Made by a program: the position numbers and the translations under genes. The notes beneath the pieces are model-generated. The model was not told the DNA's origin, did not search any database, and saw nothing but the letters and a program-made list of their open reading frames with translations. DNA of 7,092 nucleotides from an uncultured Alphaproteobacteria bacterium (lineage in GTDB: Bacteria > Pseudomonadota > Alphaproteobacteria > CAAHEQ01 > UBA3637): assembly GCA_947305835.1 (NCBI GenBank), contig CAMZEQ010000041.1, positions 1-7,092 on the forward strand. The letters run 5' to 3'. How positions within the stretch are numbered: position 1 is the stretch's first letter; every line of letters starts with the position of its first letter. Shown here in pieces: positions 1 to 5,477 of this stretch.

Positions 1-2
1 AT

Positions 3-1400
3 CACCATGAATCCAGCGTGCGTTTGTTTGCTTTAGACAAGTTAGATATGATTGGCGTGAATGTTTATTTGGCGCGGTTATTGCAACATAGAATGCCCAA
101 GGAAAAGGATAGAGAGGTGCGTTGCCGAATGTTGGCTATGCTCATTCGTTATCACGGGGAATCAAATGGTCGGATATTATTCCATAAATACAGTGAATAT
201 TTGGATGATCCTGAATTGCGTTCCGGCGCTGTGTTGGGTTTTTTACAGGTGGGTGGTGATTGTGCTTTGTTGGCGATGGACGGCTTGCAACAAATGGCTC
301 AGTCTGCAGATAAAAGCCAAAATTTAAAGGCTTTAGACATCATTGATCACATTCCGCAAACAGGATTAGTACGGTTGGTATTGCCTTTATTAAGAAGTCC
401 GGACCCGGATGTGATGTACTCTGCTTTATTGACGGCCGGACGTATCGGTCATGTACAAGCTTTAAGTTTTGTCCTGTCGGCTTTGGATCATCCGGTTTAT
501 CAGGAAGCCGCAATAGATGCTTTAAAAAGATATGGTAAACAAGCTTTCCCGCCCATTGAAAAAATGCTGACGAATCCGTATGTTCCTTTGGAAAGACGTA
601 AAAAGTTGGTATTATTTTTACAGGTTTTGGAAAACAATGAAGCCAAGCAAATTTTGCTCAGAAATATTAATATACCGGAACAAAAATTAAGAAAAGATAT
701 CCTGAAAGCTATTTTGGATTCTAAAATTATTTGGGTGGCTCGTCGGCGTCGTAAAATTTTAAAACAGAGTATTTTGAAGGATATTAAGCGTTGGCATTGG
801 TTGCAAGACAATATTCAAAAATGTCGTCAGGCCCCTGATACCCGATTGGCGGATGCTTTCGCTTTTTTGGTTCGTTCGTTTGAAGATGATTGCCAAGATA
901 CACGTTTGATGATTTTGTATCAACTGATGTTGCTGTATCCTAAAACTTTGATTGAAAGATCAGTTCAGATTTTACTTTCCGGTACCTCACAACACTATGA
1001 GGCAGCACTCAGTTTATTGCGTGATTTGTTGCCCCGTTCTTTTTGTCAAAAGTTGGAACCTGTTTTGATGAATAAATGTCATGAAGATAATCAATCTTTG
1101 AGCGTTATTCAGGCTGTTCATTTTTTAACCAACTTGATGGCTTATTCTGATTTTGATATGAACAGATGGGAACAATCTTGTATTCTTTTGGGATTGAAAC
1201 AAATGGGAAGTGTTGAAATGTTGCCGATTTTGAAAAAAGCATTCCATATGCCGTGGCCGGTGGTGTGGGAAATTGCCTTGAGCGATTTGGATGCTTGGGT
1301 TAAAAATCCGCAAGAAAAAAGTAAAATTTTAAAAGATATTGTGACGGAAAGTCCTAATTTGGCGTTTAATTCTTATTTAAAACAACAGGAGAATTTATGA
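3..1400 (+). CDS. HEAT-repeat protein, 5'-truncated; probable C-terminal part of an Npt/MFS-HEAT type protein
   Basis: The frame is open from the first bases of the window. The GTG at 18 has no ribosome binding site, so the gene most likely begins upstream and only its C-terminal ~465 residues are visible. Counting from that GTG, residues ~55-185 contain paired amphipathic helices with the HEAT pattern, for example around 120-183 (LLRSPDPDVMYSALLTAGRI, then a DHPVYQEAAIDAL unit). A basic patch RRRRK lies at ~242-246. Residues ~275-350 (an LMILYQLMLLYP segment, then EAALSLLRDLLP) resemble the helical region that in Npt1/Npt2-like nucleotide transporters follows the membrane domain and precedes a cyclic-nucleotide-binding domain. 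No membrane segment is visible here; if the assignment holds, the transporter part lies upstream. The TGA overlaps the next gene's ATG (ATGA), implying translational coupling. HEAT identity is fairly secure; the transporter link is inference. Confidence 0.75.
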   Translation, partial: HHESSVRLFALDKLDMIGVNVYLARLLQHRMPKEKDREVRCRMLAMLIRYHGESNGRILFHKYSEYLDDPELRSGAVLGFLQVGGDCALLAMDGLQQMAQSADKSQNLKALDIIDHIPQTGLVRLVLPLLRSPDPDVMYSALLTAGRIGHVQALSFVLSALDHPVYQEAAIDALKRYGKQAFPPIEKMLTNPYVPLERRKKLVLFLQVLENNEAKQILLRNINIPEQKLRKDILKAILDSKIIWVARRRRKILKQSILKDIKRWHWLQDNIQKCRQAPDTRLADAFAFLVRSFEDDCQDTRLMILYQLMLLYPKTLIERSVQILLSGTSQHYEAALSLLRDLLPRSFCQKLEPVLMNKCHEDNQSLSVIQAVHFLTNLMAYSDFDMNRWEQSCILLGLKQMGSVEMLPILKKAFHMPWPVVWEIALSDLDAWVKNPQEKSKILKDIVTESPNLAFNSYLKQQENL

Positions 1401-1819
1401 TTACATATGAAAAAGTGTTGGTTTTGAAAAACATTGTTTTATTTGAAAAAGCATCGGAATTGGCTTTGTCGGATTTGATTCAGGCTGCCACCGAAAAAAC
1501 ATTAAAAAGCGGTGATTTTTTATTGAAAGAAAATCAAGAAAATGACGCTCTTTATATTGTTTTGGGCGGTGGGTTGGAATTAACGACATCCGATAAAGAA
1601 GTACATTTTATTATGCCAAGACAAATGCTGGGTGAAACCACTGTTTTTGCGCCGGCAAAATTGGGAAAAGTGATTGCCAAAGAAAAAACCGTTTTGTTGA
1701 AATTGACTTCAGATAAGCTTTACGGTTTAATGGCACTGCATCCATCATTGGCATATGCTTTTTTGGGGGCCTTATCACATCAATTATATATGGCGCGAAA
1801 AAACGAACAAATTGCTTGA
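1397..1819 (+). CDS. Cyclic nucleotide-binding (Crp/cNMP-like) domain protein with degenerate phosphate-binding cassette
   Basis: This 140-residue protein is a single cNMP-binding domain. It opens with an EKVLVLKNIVLF segment like the start of the cNMP module in transporter-HEAT-cNMP proteins. Then follow the beta-roll signatures: GDFLLKE at ~39-45, ALYIVLGGG at 51-59, GE at 79-80, a TVLLKL strand at 98-103, and the C-terminal helix to ~132. No DNA-binding helix-turn-helix follows, so it is not a complete Crp/Fnr regulator. The phosphate-binding cassette keeps Gly-Glu, but the usual Arg-Ser/Thr-Ala is replaced by Lys88-Leu-Gly, so ordinary cAMP binding is doubtful. AGGAG at 1387-1391 precedes the ATG, which overlaps the stop of the HEAT gene. 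It probably acts as a sensor or interaction partner of that protein. Confidence 0.8.
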   Translation: MITYEKVLVLKNIVLFEKASELALSDLIQAATEKTLKSGDFLLKENQENDALYIVLGGGLELTTSDKEVHFIMPRQMLGETTVFAPAKLGKVIAKEKTVLLKLTSDKLYGLMALHPSLAYAFLGALSHQLYMARKNEQIA

Positions 1820-1844
1820 CCTTTTGAAAAAAAATAAATAAACT
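1816..1844 (+). promoter_or_regulatory. Possible promoter for the parvulin gene
   Basis: TTGACC (1816-1821, overlapping the stop of the cNMP gene) and TAAACT (1839-1844) are spaced by 17 nt. That is 5/6 and 4/6 matches to sigma70-type boxes. The expected start near 1851 leaves room for the GGGGAGGA ribosome binding site at 1863-1870. In an A-rich stretch such matches arise easily, so the parvulin gene may simply be co-transcribed with the genes before it. Confidence 0.3.
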
Positions 1845-1874
1845 ATCCAAATCAGTTAAACAGGGGAGGATCTG

Positions 1875-2927
1875 ATGGTTAAAAAGACAATTAATAAGAC
1901 AACAGTAAAGAGAGCAATAAAAACACCACAGAAAAGTCGTGAGGTGATTTTGGCGCCGGTTCATTTGCCGATGCGTTTGGAAGCCAGGAAGGAACCTTTA
2001 TCCTTTTCGGGATTGGTGGGATGGCTGACATTAATGCTTTTGGTTTTTCTTATTTTGGGGGGGATCGTATATAAAACTGTTTTGATGTACCATATGGCGC
2101 AACCGAGACCCGTTCCTTGTTTAAGTTGTGCGCGGGTTATTTTTCATCCGAAGGCGCCGGAAAAGATTGTTGTTGAACCCGAACCAATTCCGGAAAATGT
2201 GGTCGCTTTGGTTGGTGATGAGCGGATTACCTTTGAACAGGTACAAGATTTTGTGAACGATATTCCGCAATTAAAAGAAGTACCTTTTGAACAGGTTTAT
2301 CCCAAGATGTTGGAATTGGTTATCAATAATAAATTAGTGGAAATGGGGGCCGCGGAAATGGGAATCCCCGAACATCCCGAAATTCAAAAGATGGTGCGTG
2401 TTGCTACAGATCAAATCATTACTCAGGCCTATTTGGCGCAGTTATTGGATAAGGCAATTACCGAAAAAGATTTGCAAGATTTATATGCCGAACAGGTTCA
2501 AGCTTTCCAACCTAAAGATGAAATTCGTGCTCGACATATTTTGTTGGGAACGGAAGAACAGGCCCGCAATACTTTAATTCAATTGCAAGCCGGTGCGGAC
2601 TTTGCGGCTTTGGCCAATCAAAAATCGTTGGATAAAAATGCTCCGGATGGTGAACTGGGTTATTTTACCAAAGATATGATGATACCCGAGTTTGCAGAAG
2701 CTGTTTTTAAAATGCAAAAAGGTGAATTATCCGCTCCGGTTCAAACAGCTTTCGGATGGCATATTATTCAAGTTTTGGATAGACGTCAAACTCAGCCGCC
2801 GTCATTTGAATCACAAAAAGATCAATTGCATCAAACGGCGATGGAACGTAAATTGCCCCAGATCTTACATCAGGAGAGATTGCGTCGCAATGTTCAAGTT
2901 TTACGTCCGACGGTTAGTGGTGAATAA
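1875..2927 (+). CDS. Membrane-anchored parvulin-type peptidyl-prolyl cis-trans isomerase (SurA/PrsA/PpiD-like)
   Basis: This 350-residue protein is a probable periplasmic foldase. Residues 1-45 are basic and Lys/Arg-rich (cytoplasmic). A single hydrophobic span at ~47-71 has no signal-peptidase or lipobox site, so it should stay anchored with an N-in topology. Just after it comes a Pro-rich stretch containing CLSC (Cys82, Cys85). Residues ~107-210 form a SurA-N-like helical region (VALVGDERITFEQVQDFV, then a helix with NNKLVEMGA). Residues ~216-304 are the PpiC rotamase domain with RARHILL at 218-224, DFAALANQKS at 242-251, GELGYF at 259-264, and the terminal FGWHIIQVLDRR strand at 293-304. 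A charged C-terminal helix ends the protein. The start is set by GGGGAGGA at 1863-1870. The gene ends at a strong terminator. Fold assignment is secure, client proteins unknown; SurA proper is soluble, so a PpiD- or PrsA-like role fits better. Confidence 0.88.
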   Translation: MVKKTINKTTVKRAIKTPQKSREVILAPVHLPMRLEARKEPLSFSGLVGWLTLMLLVFLILGGIVYKTVLMYHMAQPRPVPCLSCARVIFHPKAPEKIVVEPEPIPENVVALVGDERITFEQVQDFVNDIPQLKEVPFEQVYPKMLELVINNKLVEMGAAEMGIPEHPEIQKMVRVATDQIITQAYLAQLLDKAITEKDLQDLYAEQVQAFQPKDEIRARHILLGTEEQARNTLIQLQAGADFAALANQKSLDKNAPDGELGYFTKDMMIPEFAEAVFKMQKGELSAPVQTAFGWHIIQVLDRRQTQPPSFESQKDQLHQTAMERKLPQILHQERLRRNVQVLRPTVSGE

Positions 2928-2932
2928 AGATC

Positions 2933-2959
2933 ATCCCCCGAAAATCGGGGGATTTTTTT
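2933..2959 (+). terminator. Rho-independent terminator after the parvulin gene
   Basis: A perfect 9-bp GC-rich stem (ATCCCCCGA at 2933-2941 with TCGGGGGAT at 2945-2953) has an AAA loop. It is followed by a run of seven T (2953-2959) starting 25 nt after the stop codon. In the minus direction the same hairpin is followed only by GATCTTTATT, so it is a weak terminator for the small minus-strand gene. Confidence 0.93.
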
Positions 2960-2962
2960 GCC

Positions 2963-3022
2963 CTATTTCTTTGGGCCTTTTTTTGTGCCGCAACCGCAGT
3001 CACAACCTTTAATTTTTGCCAT
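2963..3022 (-). CDS. Putative 19-residue Cys-rich small protein
   Basis: On the minus strand an ATG at 3022-3020 opens a short frame encoding MAKIKGCDCGCGTKKGPKK, ending in TAG at 2965-2963. What makes it credible is the ribosome binding site: AGAAGGGAGGTGAAT ends 3 nt before the ATG and matches the full anti-Shine-Dalgarno complement almost throughout. This is better than any other site in the window. The peptide has a CxCxC cluster (Cys7, Cys9, Cys11) and six lysines outside it, suggesting metal binding or nucleic-acid contact, though nothing proves either. I recognise no family. No maturation enzymes of a peptide natural-product pathway lie nearby. It converges on the parvulin gene and diverges from the lipoprotein operon. 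It could also be a chance frame; conservation would decide. Confidence 0.45.
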   Translation of the reverse strand: MAKIKGCDCGCGTKKGPKK

Positions 3023-3028
3023 ATTATT

Positions 3029-3055
3029 CACCTCCCTTCTTTTTTTAAAAAGGTG
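3029..3055 (-). promoter_or_regulatory. Strong ribosome binding site that can be masked by an upstream CCACC-U tract hairpin
   Basis: In the minus-strand transcript, CACCTTTTT (3055-3047) can pair with GTGGAGGGA read backwards (3029-3037). This makes nine pairs, three of them G-U, around an A-rich loop. The right-hand arm is the Shine-Dalgarno of the 19-residue gene, so the fold would close the ribosome site. Confidence 0.4.
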
Positions 3056-3110
3056 GTATACGGATATTTTTCAATGCTTCTTTCGTTGGGAAAATAGCAT
3101 TTGGAAGACG

Positions 3111-3138
3111 AAAATATTTATCATTTTTTGCTTGTCAA
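3111..3138 (-). promoter_or_regulatory. Possible minus-strand promoter for the small Cys-rich gene
   Basis: Read on the minus strand, a perfect TTGACA (3138-3133) is followed after 16 nt by TATTTT (3116-3111, 4/6 match). A second candidate -10, TGCTATTTT, ends at 3091. Transcription from either would give a leader of roughly 60-85 nt before the 19-residue gene. The -35 overlaps that of the plus-strand promoter. Confidence 0.35.
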
Positions 3139-3160
3139 GGTTGTTTTCGTTTGATATAAT
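3132..3160 (+). promoter_or_regulatory. Strong extended -10 promoter of the lipoprotein-ELM1-thyX operon
   Basis: TTGTCA (3132-3137) and TATAAT (3155-3160) are separated by 17 nt, with an extended TG (TGATATAAT). The -10 is a full consensus match. The expected start point, 6-8 nt downstream, falls on or next to the ATG at 3168, so the mRNA should carry almost no leader. Confidence 0.8.
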
Positions 3161-3167
3161 GGGGGGC

Positions 3168-3548
3168 ATGAAAAAAACGGGGATAATATTATTTTTTTTA
3201 TTGTCGGGTTGTGCGTATCATAATCCGTTGGATCGGGCTGATTTTCGTTTTCAAACCTTAAATACGCCCCCTTATGTGATATCCAGTTGGTATCGTGTGA
3301 ATGAACGGGGGCAGCCTTTGACTGTTTATGTGGAAAAGCCCGTTTTGGATGATCAAGTACGGCAACAGGCCGTTCGTGATGAATCCGATAACGTTGCCTA
3401 TGTGGCTCGGCCTTGTCAGTATTTTCAAACGGATGTATGCGGTGCGCCTGTTTCATTGCCGGATTCCAATAAAGCGGTGAATCAAGCGATTCGGCAATTG
3501 CAAAAAAAAGCCGGAACGGATAAGGTGACAGTGAAAGGGGTGCTATGA
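3168..3548 (+). CDS. Short lipoprotein; truncated relative of an alphaproteobacterial alpha/beta-hydrolase family
   Basis: The 126-residue product starts with a compact lipoprotein signal (MKKTGIILFFLLSGC, lipobox LSGC, lipidated Cys15). Longer in-frame starts would put coding sequence upstream of the promoter, and the ATG at 3159 overlaps the -10 box, so 3168 is the best start. The body keeps landmarks I associate with an alphaproteobacterial lipoprotein hydrolase family of roughly 300 residues: TPPYVISSWYR at ~37-47, LTVYVE at ~55-60 (LTVYIEGDG in the family), and NVAYVARPCQYF at ~80-91. The GDG part is lost, and the protein ends at VTVKGVL, about where the family continues into its GYSGGG nucleophile elbow. 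The catalytic Ser, Asp and His region is therefore absent. The stop overlaps the ELM1 start (ATGA). It is either a decayed hydrolase kept for coupling, or a remnant with a structural role. The family comparison is from memory. Confidence 0.75.
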   Translation: MKKTGIILFFLLSGCAYHNPLDRADFRFQTLNTPPYVISSWYRVNERGQPLTVYVEKPVLDDQVRQQAVRDESDNVAYVARPCQYFQTDVCGAPVSLPDSNKAVNQAIRQLQKKAGTDKVTVKGVL

Positions 3549-4483
3549 TTTGGATTTTGGCGGATGATCGTGCGGGTAATGTGAATCAATTGTTGGGAAT
3601 AGCCGAAGCTTTAGGCCTGCCTTTTGAACGTAAAGACATTCGCTATGATAAGTGGGTAAAATTACCCAATTTTTTGCGGGGGGCAAGTTTTATCGGTATC
3701 ACAAAAGAATCCCGTCAAAATCTGAAAGCCCCTTGGCCGAAAGTTGTTTTAAGTGCCGGTCGGCGTTCTTTTCCTGTGGCCGCAGCGATTCGGCGTCTTT
3801 CCCGCGGAAAGACCAAGGTTGTTCAGTTGATGAATCCCGGAAAATGGGAAGAAAAAAAATGCGATTTATTGATTTTGCCGGAACACGATCAACATGTGTC
3901 ATCTTCTAATGTGATGCAGGTATTGGGGACGCCCCATCGTGTCACAGAAAAAAAGTTGGCTACAGAAAAAAAACATTGGTTGCCAATTTTAAAAAAATAT
4001 CCTGCCCCGCGTTTGGGCTTAATTATCGGTGGTGCCACCAAGGATCGTCCTTTTACTGTATCGGCGGCTCAAAAGTTGGTGGATGAAGTTTGTGCTTTGA
4101 AGGCCAAAAGTTTATTGATTACAACATCACGGCGAACCCCAAAAGAAGTGGTTGATTTACTTGAAAAAAAATTGCCTGAACCTAAATTTTTCTACCGTTT
4201 TGGTGATAAAGGTGAAAATCCCTATTTTGGATTGCTTTCCATGTCAGATAAGATTGTGGTGACGGGGGATTCGATGTCCATGTGTTCTGAATGCTGTGCT
4301 ACAAAAGTACCGGTGTTTATTTTTGCACCACCTGAAATGATTGGTGCCAAGCATGCTCGTTTTCATCAATCTTTATACGCCGAGGGTTATGCGGCGCCTT
4401 TGGGGAATAAAGAAATAAAACCCAAAAACCGTTTAAATCCGGCCTCTGAAATTGCAAAACGAATTAAAAAGGAGTTTTTATGA
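3545..4483 (+). CDS. ELM1 (mitochondrial fission) family protein
   Basis: This 312-residue protein matches the ELM1/YiiD-like family of Alphaproteobacteria and mitochondria over its whole length. Landmarks in order are WILADDRAGNVNQLLGIAEAL at ~3-23, LPNFLRGASFIG at 40-51, PWPKVVLSAGRRS at 63-75, VVQLMNPG at 92-99, LIIGGATKDRPF at 159-170, and VVTGDSMSMCSE at 238-249. These look like the two Rossmann-like halves and the C-terminal nucleotide-sugar-type loop of a GT-B glycosyltransferase fold. The plant homologue is needed for mitochondrial fission; the bacterial function is not established, and an envelope glycosyltransferase role is only a structural guess. The ribosome site AAAGGGG (3534-3540) lies inside the lipoprotein gene. 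Both ends overlap neighbours by 4 nt, so it is the middle gene of a tightly coupled operon. Confidence 0.9.
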   Translation: MIWILADDRAGNVNQLLGIAEALGLPFERKDIRYDKWVKLPNFLRGASFIGITKESRQNLKAPWPKVVLSAGRRSFPVAAAIRRLSRGKTKVVQLMNPGKWEEKKCDLLILPEHDQHVSSSNVMQVLGTPHRVTEKKLATEKKHWLPILKKYPAPRLGLIIGGATKDRPFTVSAAQKLVDEVCALKAKSLLITTSRRTPKEVVDLLEKKLPEPKFFYRFGDKGENPYFGLLSMSDKIVVTGDSMSMCSECCATKVPVFIFAPPEMIGAKHARFHQSLYAEGYAAPLGNKEIKPKNRLNPASEIAKRIKKEFL

Positions 4484-5199
4484 AAGTTGTTTTATCGCAA
4501 ATTGATACAAAAGAAGCATTGAATAAACTTTATACCGCCTGTCGCACGTGTTATAATGCGGGCAAGCCGGAAGATATGTATGCGACCGTTGATGAAATTC
4601 CGCAAGAAAATAAAGTTAAGTTGTTGTCGGCGGTGATTCGTTCGGGGCATCATTCTGTTTTGGAACATCAAACACTGACATTTTTTATCAGTGGTGTATC
4701 GCGGGCATTGACGCACCAGTTAGTACGTCATCGGATTGCCAGTTATTCCCAACAAAGTCAACGTTATTGCGAATTTAAAGACGGTAAATTTGATTATGTT
4801 ATTCCCAACAAGATTCAAAATAATCCGGAAGCGTTGCAAATTTTTTCGGATCTTATGCGGCAAGATGCGATGGCTTACGATAAATTGATTTCTTTGGGTT
4901 TGCCGGCCGAAGATGCCCGATCTGTTTTGCCTCAGGCCTGTTGTTCCAATATCGTGGTGACGATGAATATTCGTTCTTTTATGCATTTTTGTAATGAGCG
5001 ATTGTGCACGTGTGCGCAATTGGAAATTCGTCAATTGGCCAATGAAATGGCCAAGGCGGCCGGTGACATGCTTCCTTTTTTAAAGCCTTATTTTGTACCA
5101 AAATGTGAAATGTTGGGATACTGTAATGAACCCGGTAAGCGGTCTTGCCATCGCCGCCCGACGTTTGAAGAATTGACCGGTAAAAAATCGGATAATTAG
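4480..5199 (+). CDS. thyX: Flavin-dependent thymidylate synthase ThyX
   Basis: ThyX makes dTMP from dUMP using methylenetetrahydrofolate as carbon donor and NADPH via FAD. The 239-residue protein has the family signature at 83-96: RHRIASYSQQSQRY, i.e. RHR-x2-S with Ser88, then QSQRY. SGHHSVLEH at 55-63 binds the cofactors. The dUMP/FAD-binding C-terminal half reads EDARSVLPQACCSNIVVTMN at ~144-163 and AQLEIRQLANEM at 179-190. A Cys cluster follows near the end (Cys209, Cys215, Cys223, in a CEMLGYCNE...SCHRRP context). This tail and the overall length resemble Firmicutes/gut-type ThyX more than typical alphaproteobacterial proteins. AAGGAG at 4469-4474 sets the start, whose ATG overlaps the ELM1 stop. 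No terminator precedes the promoter 4 nt downstream. Identity is secure. Confidence 0.97.
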   Translation: MKVVLSQIDTKEALNKLYTACRTCYNAGKPEDMYATVDEIPQENKVKLLSAVIRSGHHSVLEHQTLTFFISGVSRALTHQLVRHRIASYSQQSQRYCEFKDGKFDYVIPNKIQNNPEALQIFSDLMRQDAMAYDKLISLGLPAEDARSVLPQACCSNIVVTMNIRSFMHFCNERLCTCAQLEIRQLANEMAKAAGDMLPFLKPYFVPKCEMLGYCNEPGKRSCHRRPTFEELTGKKSDN

Positions 5200-5202
5200 C
5201 GC

Positions 5203-5230
5203 TTGCATTAAAAAATAAATATGTTATAAT
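5203..5230 (+). promoter_or_regulatory. Near-consensus extended -10 promoter of the structured RNA
   Basis: TTGCAT (5203-5208) and TATAAT (5225-5230) are spaced by 16 nt, with an extended TG (TGTTATAAT). The expected start is at about 5236-5238. It begins 4 nt after the thyX stop codon, so the RNA has its own promoter although thyX read-through may add to it. Confidence 0.85.
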
Positions 5231-5232
5231 GA

Positions 5233-5261
5233 CACTGTCTGAATTGTCCGTTCAGACAGTG
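5233..5261. repeat. Perfect 11-bp inverted repeat over the predicted transcription start
   Basis: CACTGTCTGAA (5233-5243) and TTCAGACAGTG (5251-5261) are exact inverted copies around a 7-nt spacer. As RNA, transcribed from about 5237, at least seven pairs (5237-5243 with 5251-5257) still form a 5' hairpin. As DNA, it is a dyad immediately downstream of the -10 and could be an operator. No T-run follows, so it is not the thyX terminator. Confidence 0.8.
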
Positions 5262-5452
5262 GGTTTAGAAGCCCATATAACGAGGACGAAAGGATTTTAT
5301 ATCCTTTGGTCGGGCATTCACTTCTAAAGTAAAAAATAAAACTTATCTTTGGGGTGGATGCTTACCAAATAAAGGCAATTGCCAAATAGGTAAGACTATT
5401 TCTCGTTATATAGTTTCTAACATCCACTCACTTAAAAAAGTGAGTTTTTTTT
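5237..5452 (+). ncRNA. Structured, probably pseudoknotted RNA of unknown class (sRNA or regulatory leader)
   Basis: About 215 nt lie between a strong promoter and an intrinsic terminator, with no convincing reading frame. Visible helices are: P1 5237-5243/5251-5257; P2 5264-5270/5322-5328 extended by GCCC 5271-5274 with GGGC 5312-5315; P3 5285-5295/5301-5311 (ten pairs, one G-G mismatch, loop TTTAT); P4 GTGGATG 5354-5360 with CATCCAC 5421-5427; P5 CTTACC 5361-5366 with GGTAAG 5389-5394, directly stacked on P4. The 10-nt strand between P2 and P3, ATATAACGAG (5275-5284), is perfectly complementary to CTCGTTATAT (5402-5411) in the P4 junction. That pairing would lock the two domains together. 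It does not show the conserved sequences I know for RNase P RNA, tmRNA, 6S RNA, SRP RNA or the common riboswitches. Read-through could make it the 5' leader of the Cys-rich protein gene. Confidence 0.7.
5426..5452 (+). terminator. Rho-independent terminator of the structured RNA
   Basis: ACTCACTT (5426-5433) and AAGTGAGT (5438-5445) form a perfect 8-bp stem with a four-A loop, followed by eight T (5445-5452). Its first two bases are shared with the 3' arm of helix P4. It ends 25 nt before the next ATG. Confidence 0.9.
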
Positions 5453-5477
5453 ATCATTATAACAAAAGGAATTTTAA

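Noticed and set aside
18..20. GTG at 18 as true start of the HEAT gene
   Set aside because: There is no ribosome site before it, and the frame stays open to the window edge, so the gene is more likely cut by the window.
2692..3012. 106-codon plus-strand frame across the parvulin gene end
   Set aside because: It overlaps the conserved PpiC domain in another frame, runs through the terminator, and lacks a ribosome site.
2958..3167. 70-codon N-terminal extension of the lipoprotein frame
   Set aside because: It would start inside the terminator of the preceding gene and cross the strong promoter; the lipoprotein signal peptide begins at 3168.
5229..5327. 32-codon open frame at the start of the structured RNA
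   Set aside because: Its ATG overlaps the -10 box, so it would not be transcribed from that promoter, and it has no ribosome site.
5237..5452. RNase P RNA, tmRNA, 6S RNA, SRP RNA or a common riboswitch
   Set aside because: The conserved blocks I know for these RNAs are not visible, and 5' and 3' ends do not pair as in 6S or tmRNA.
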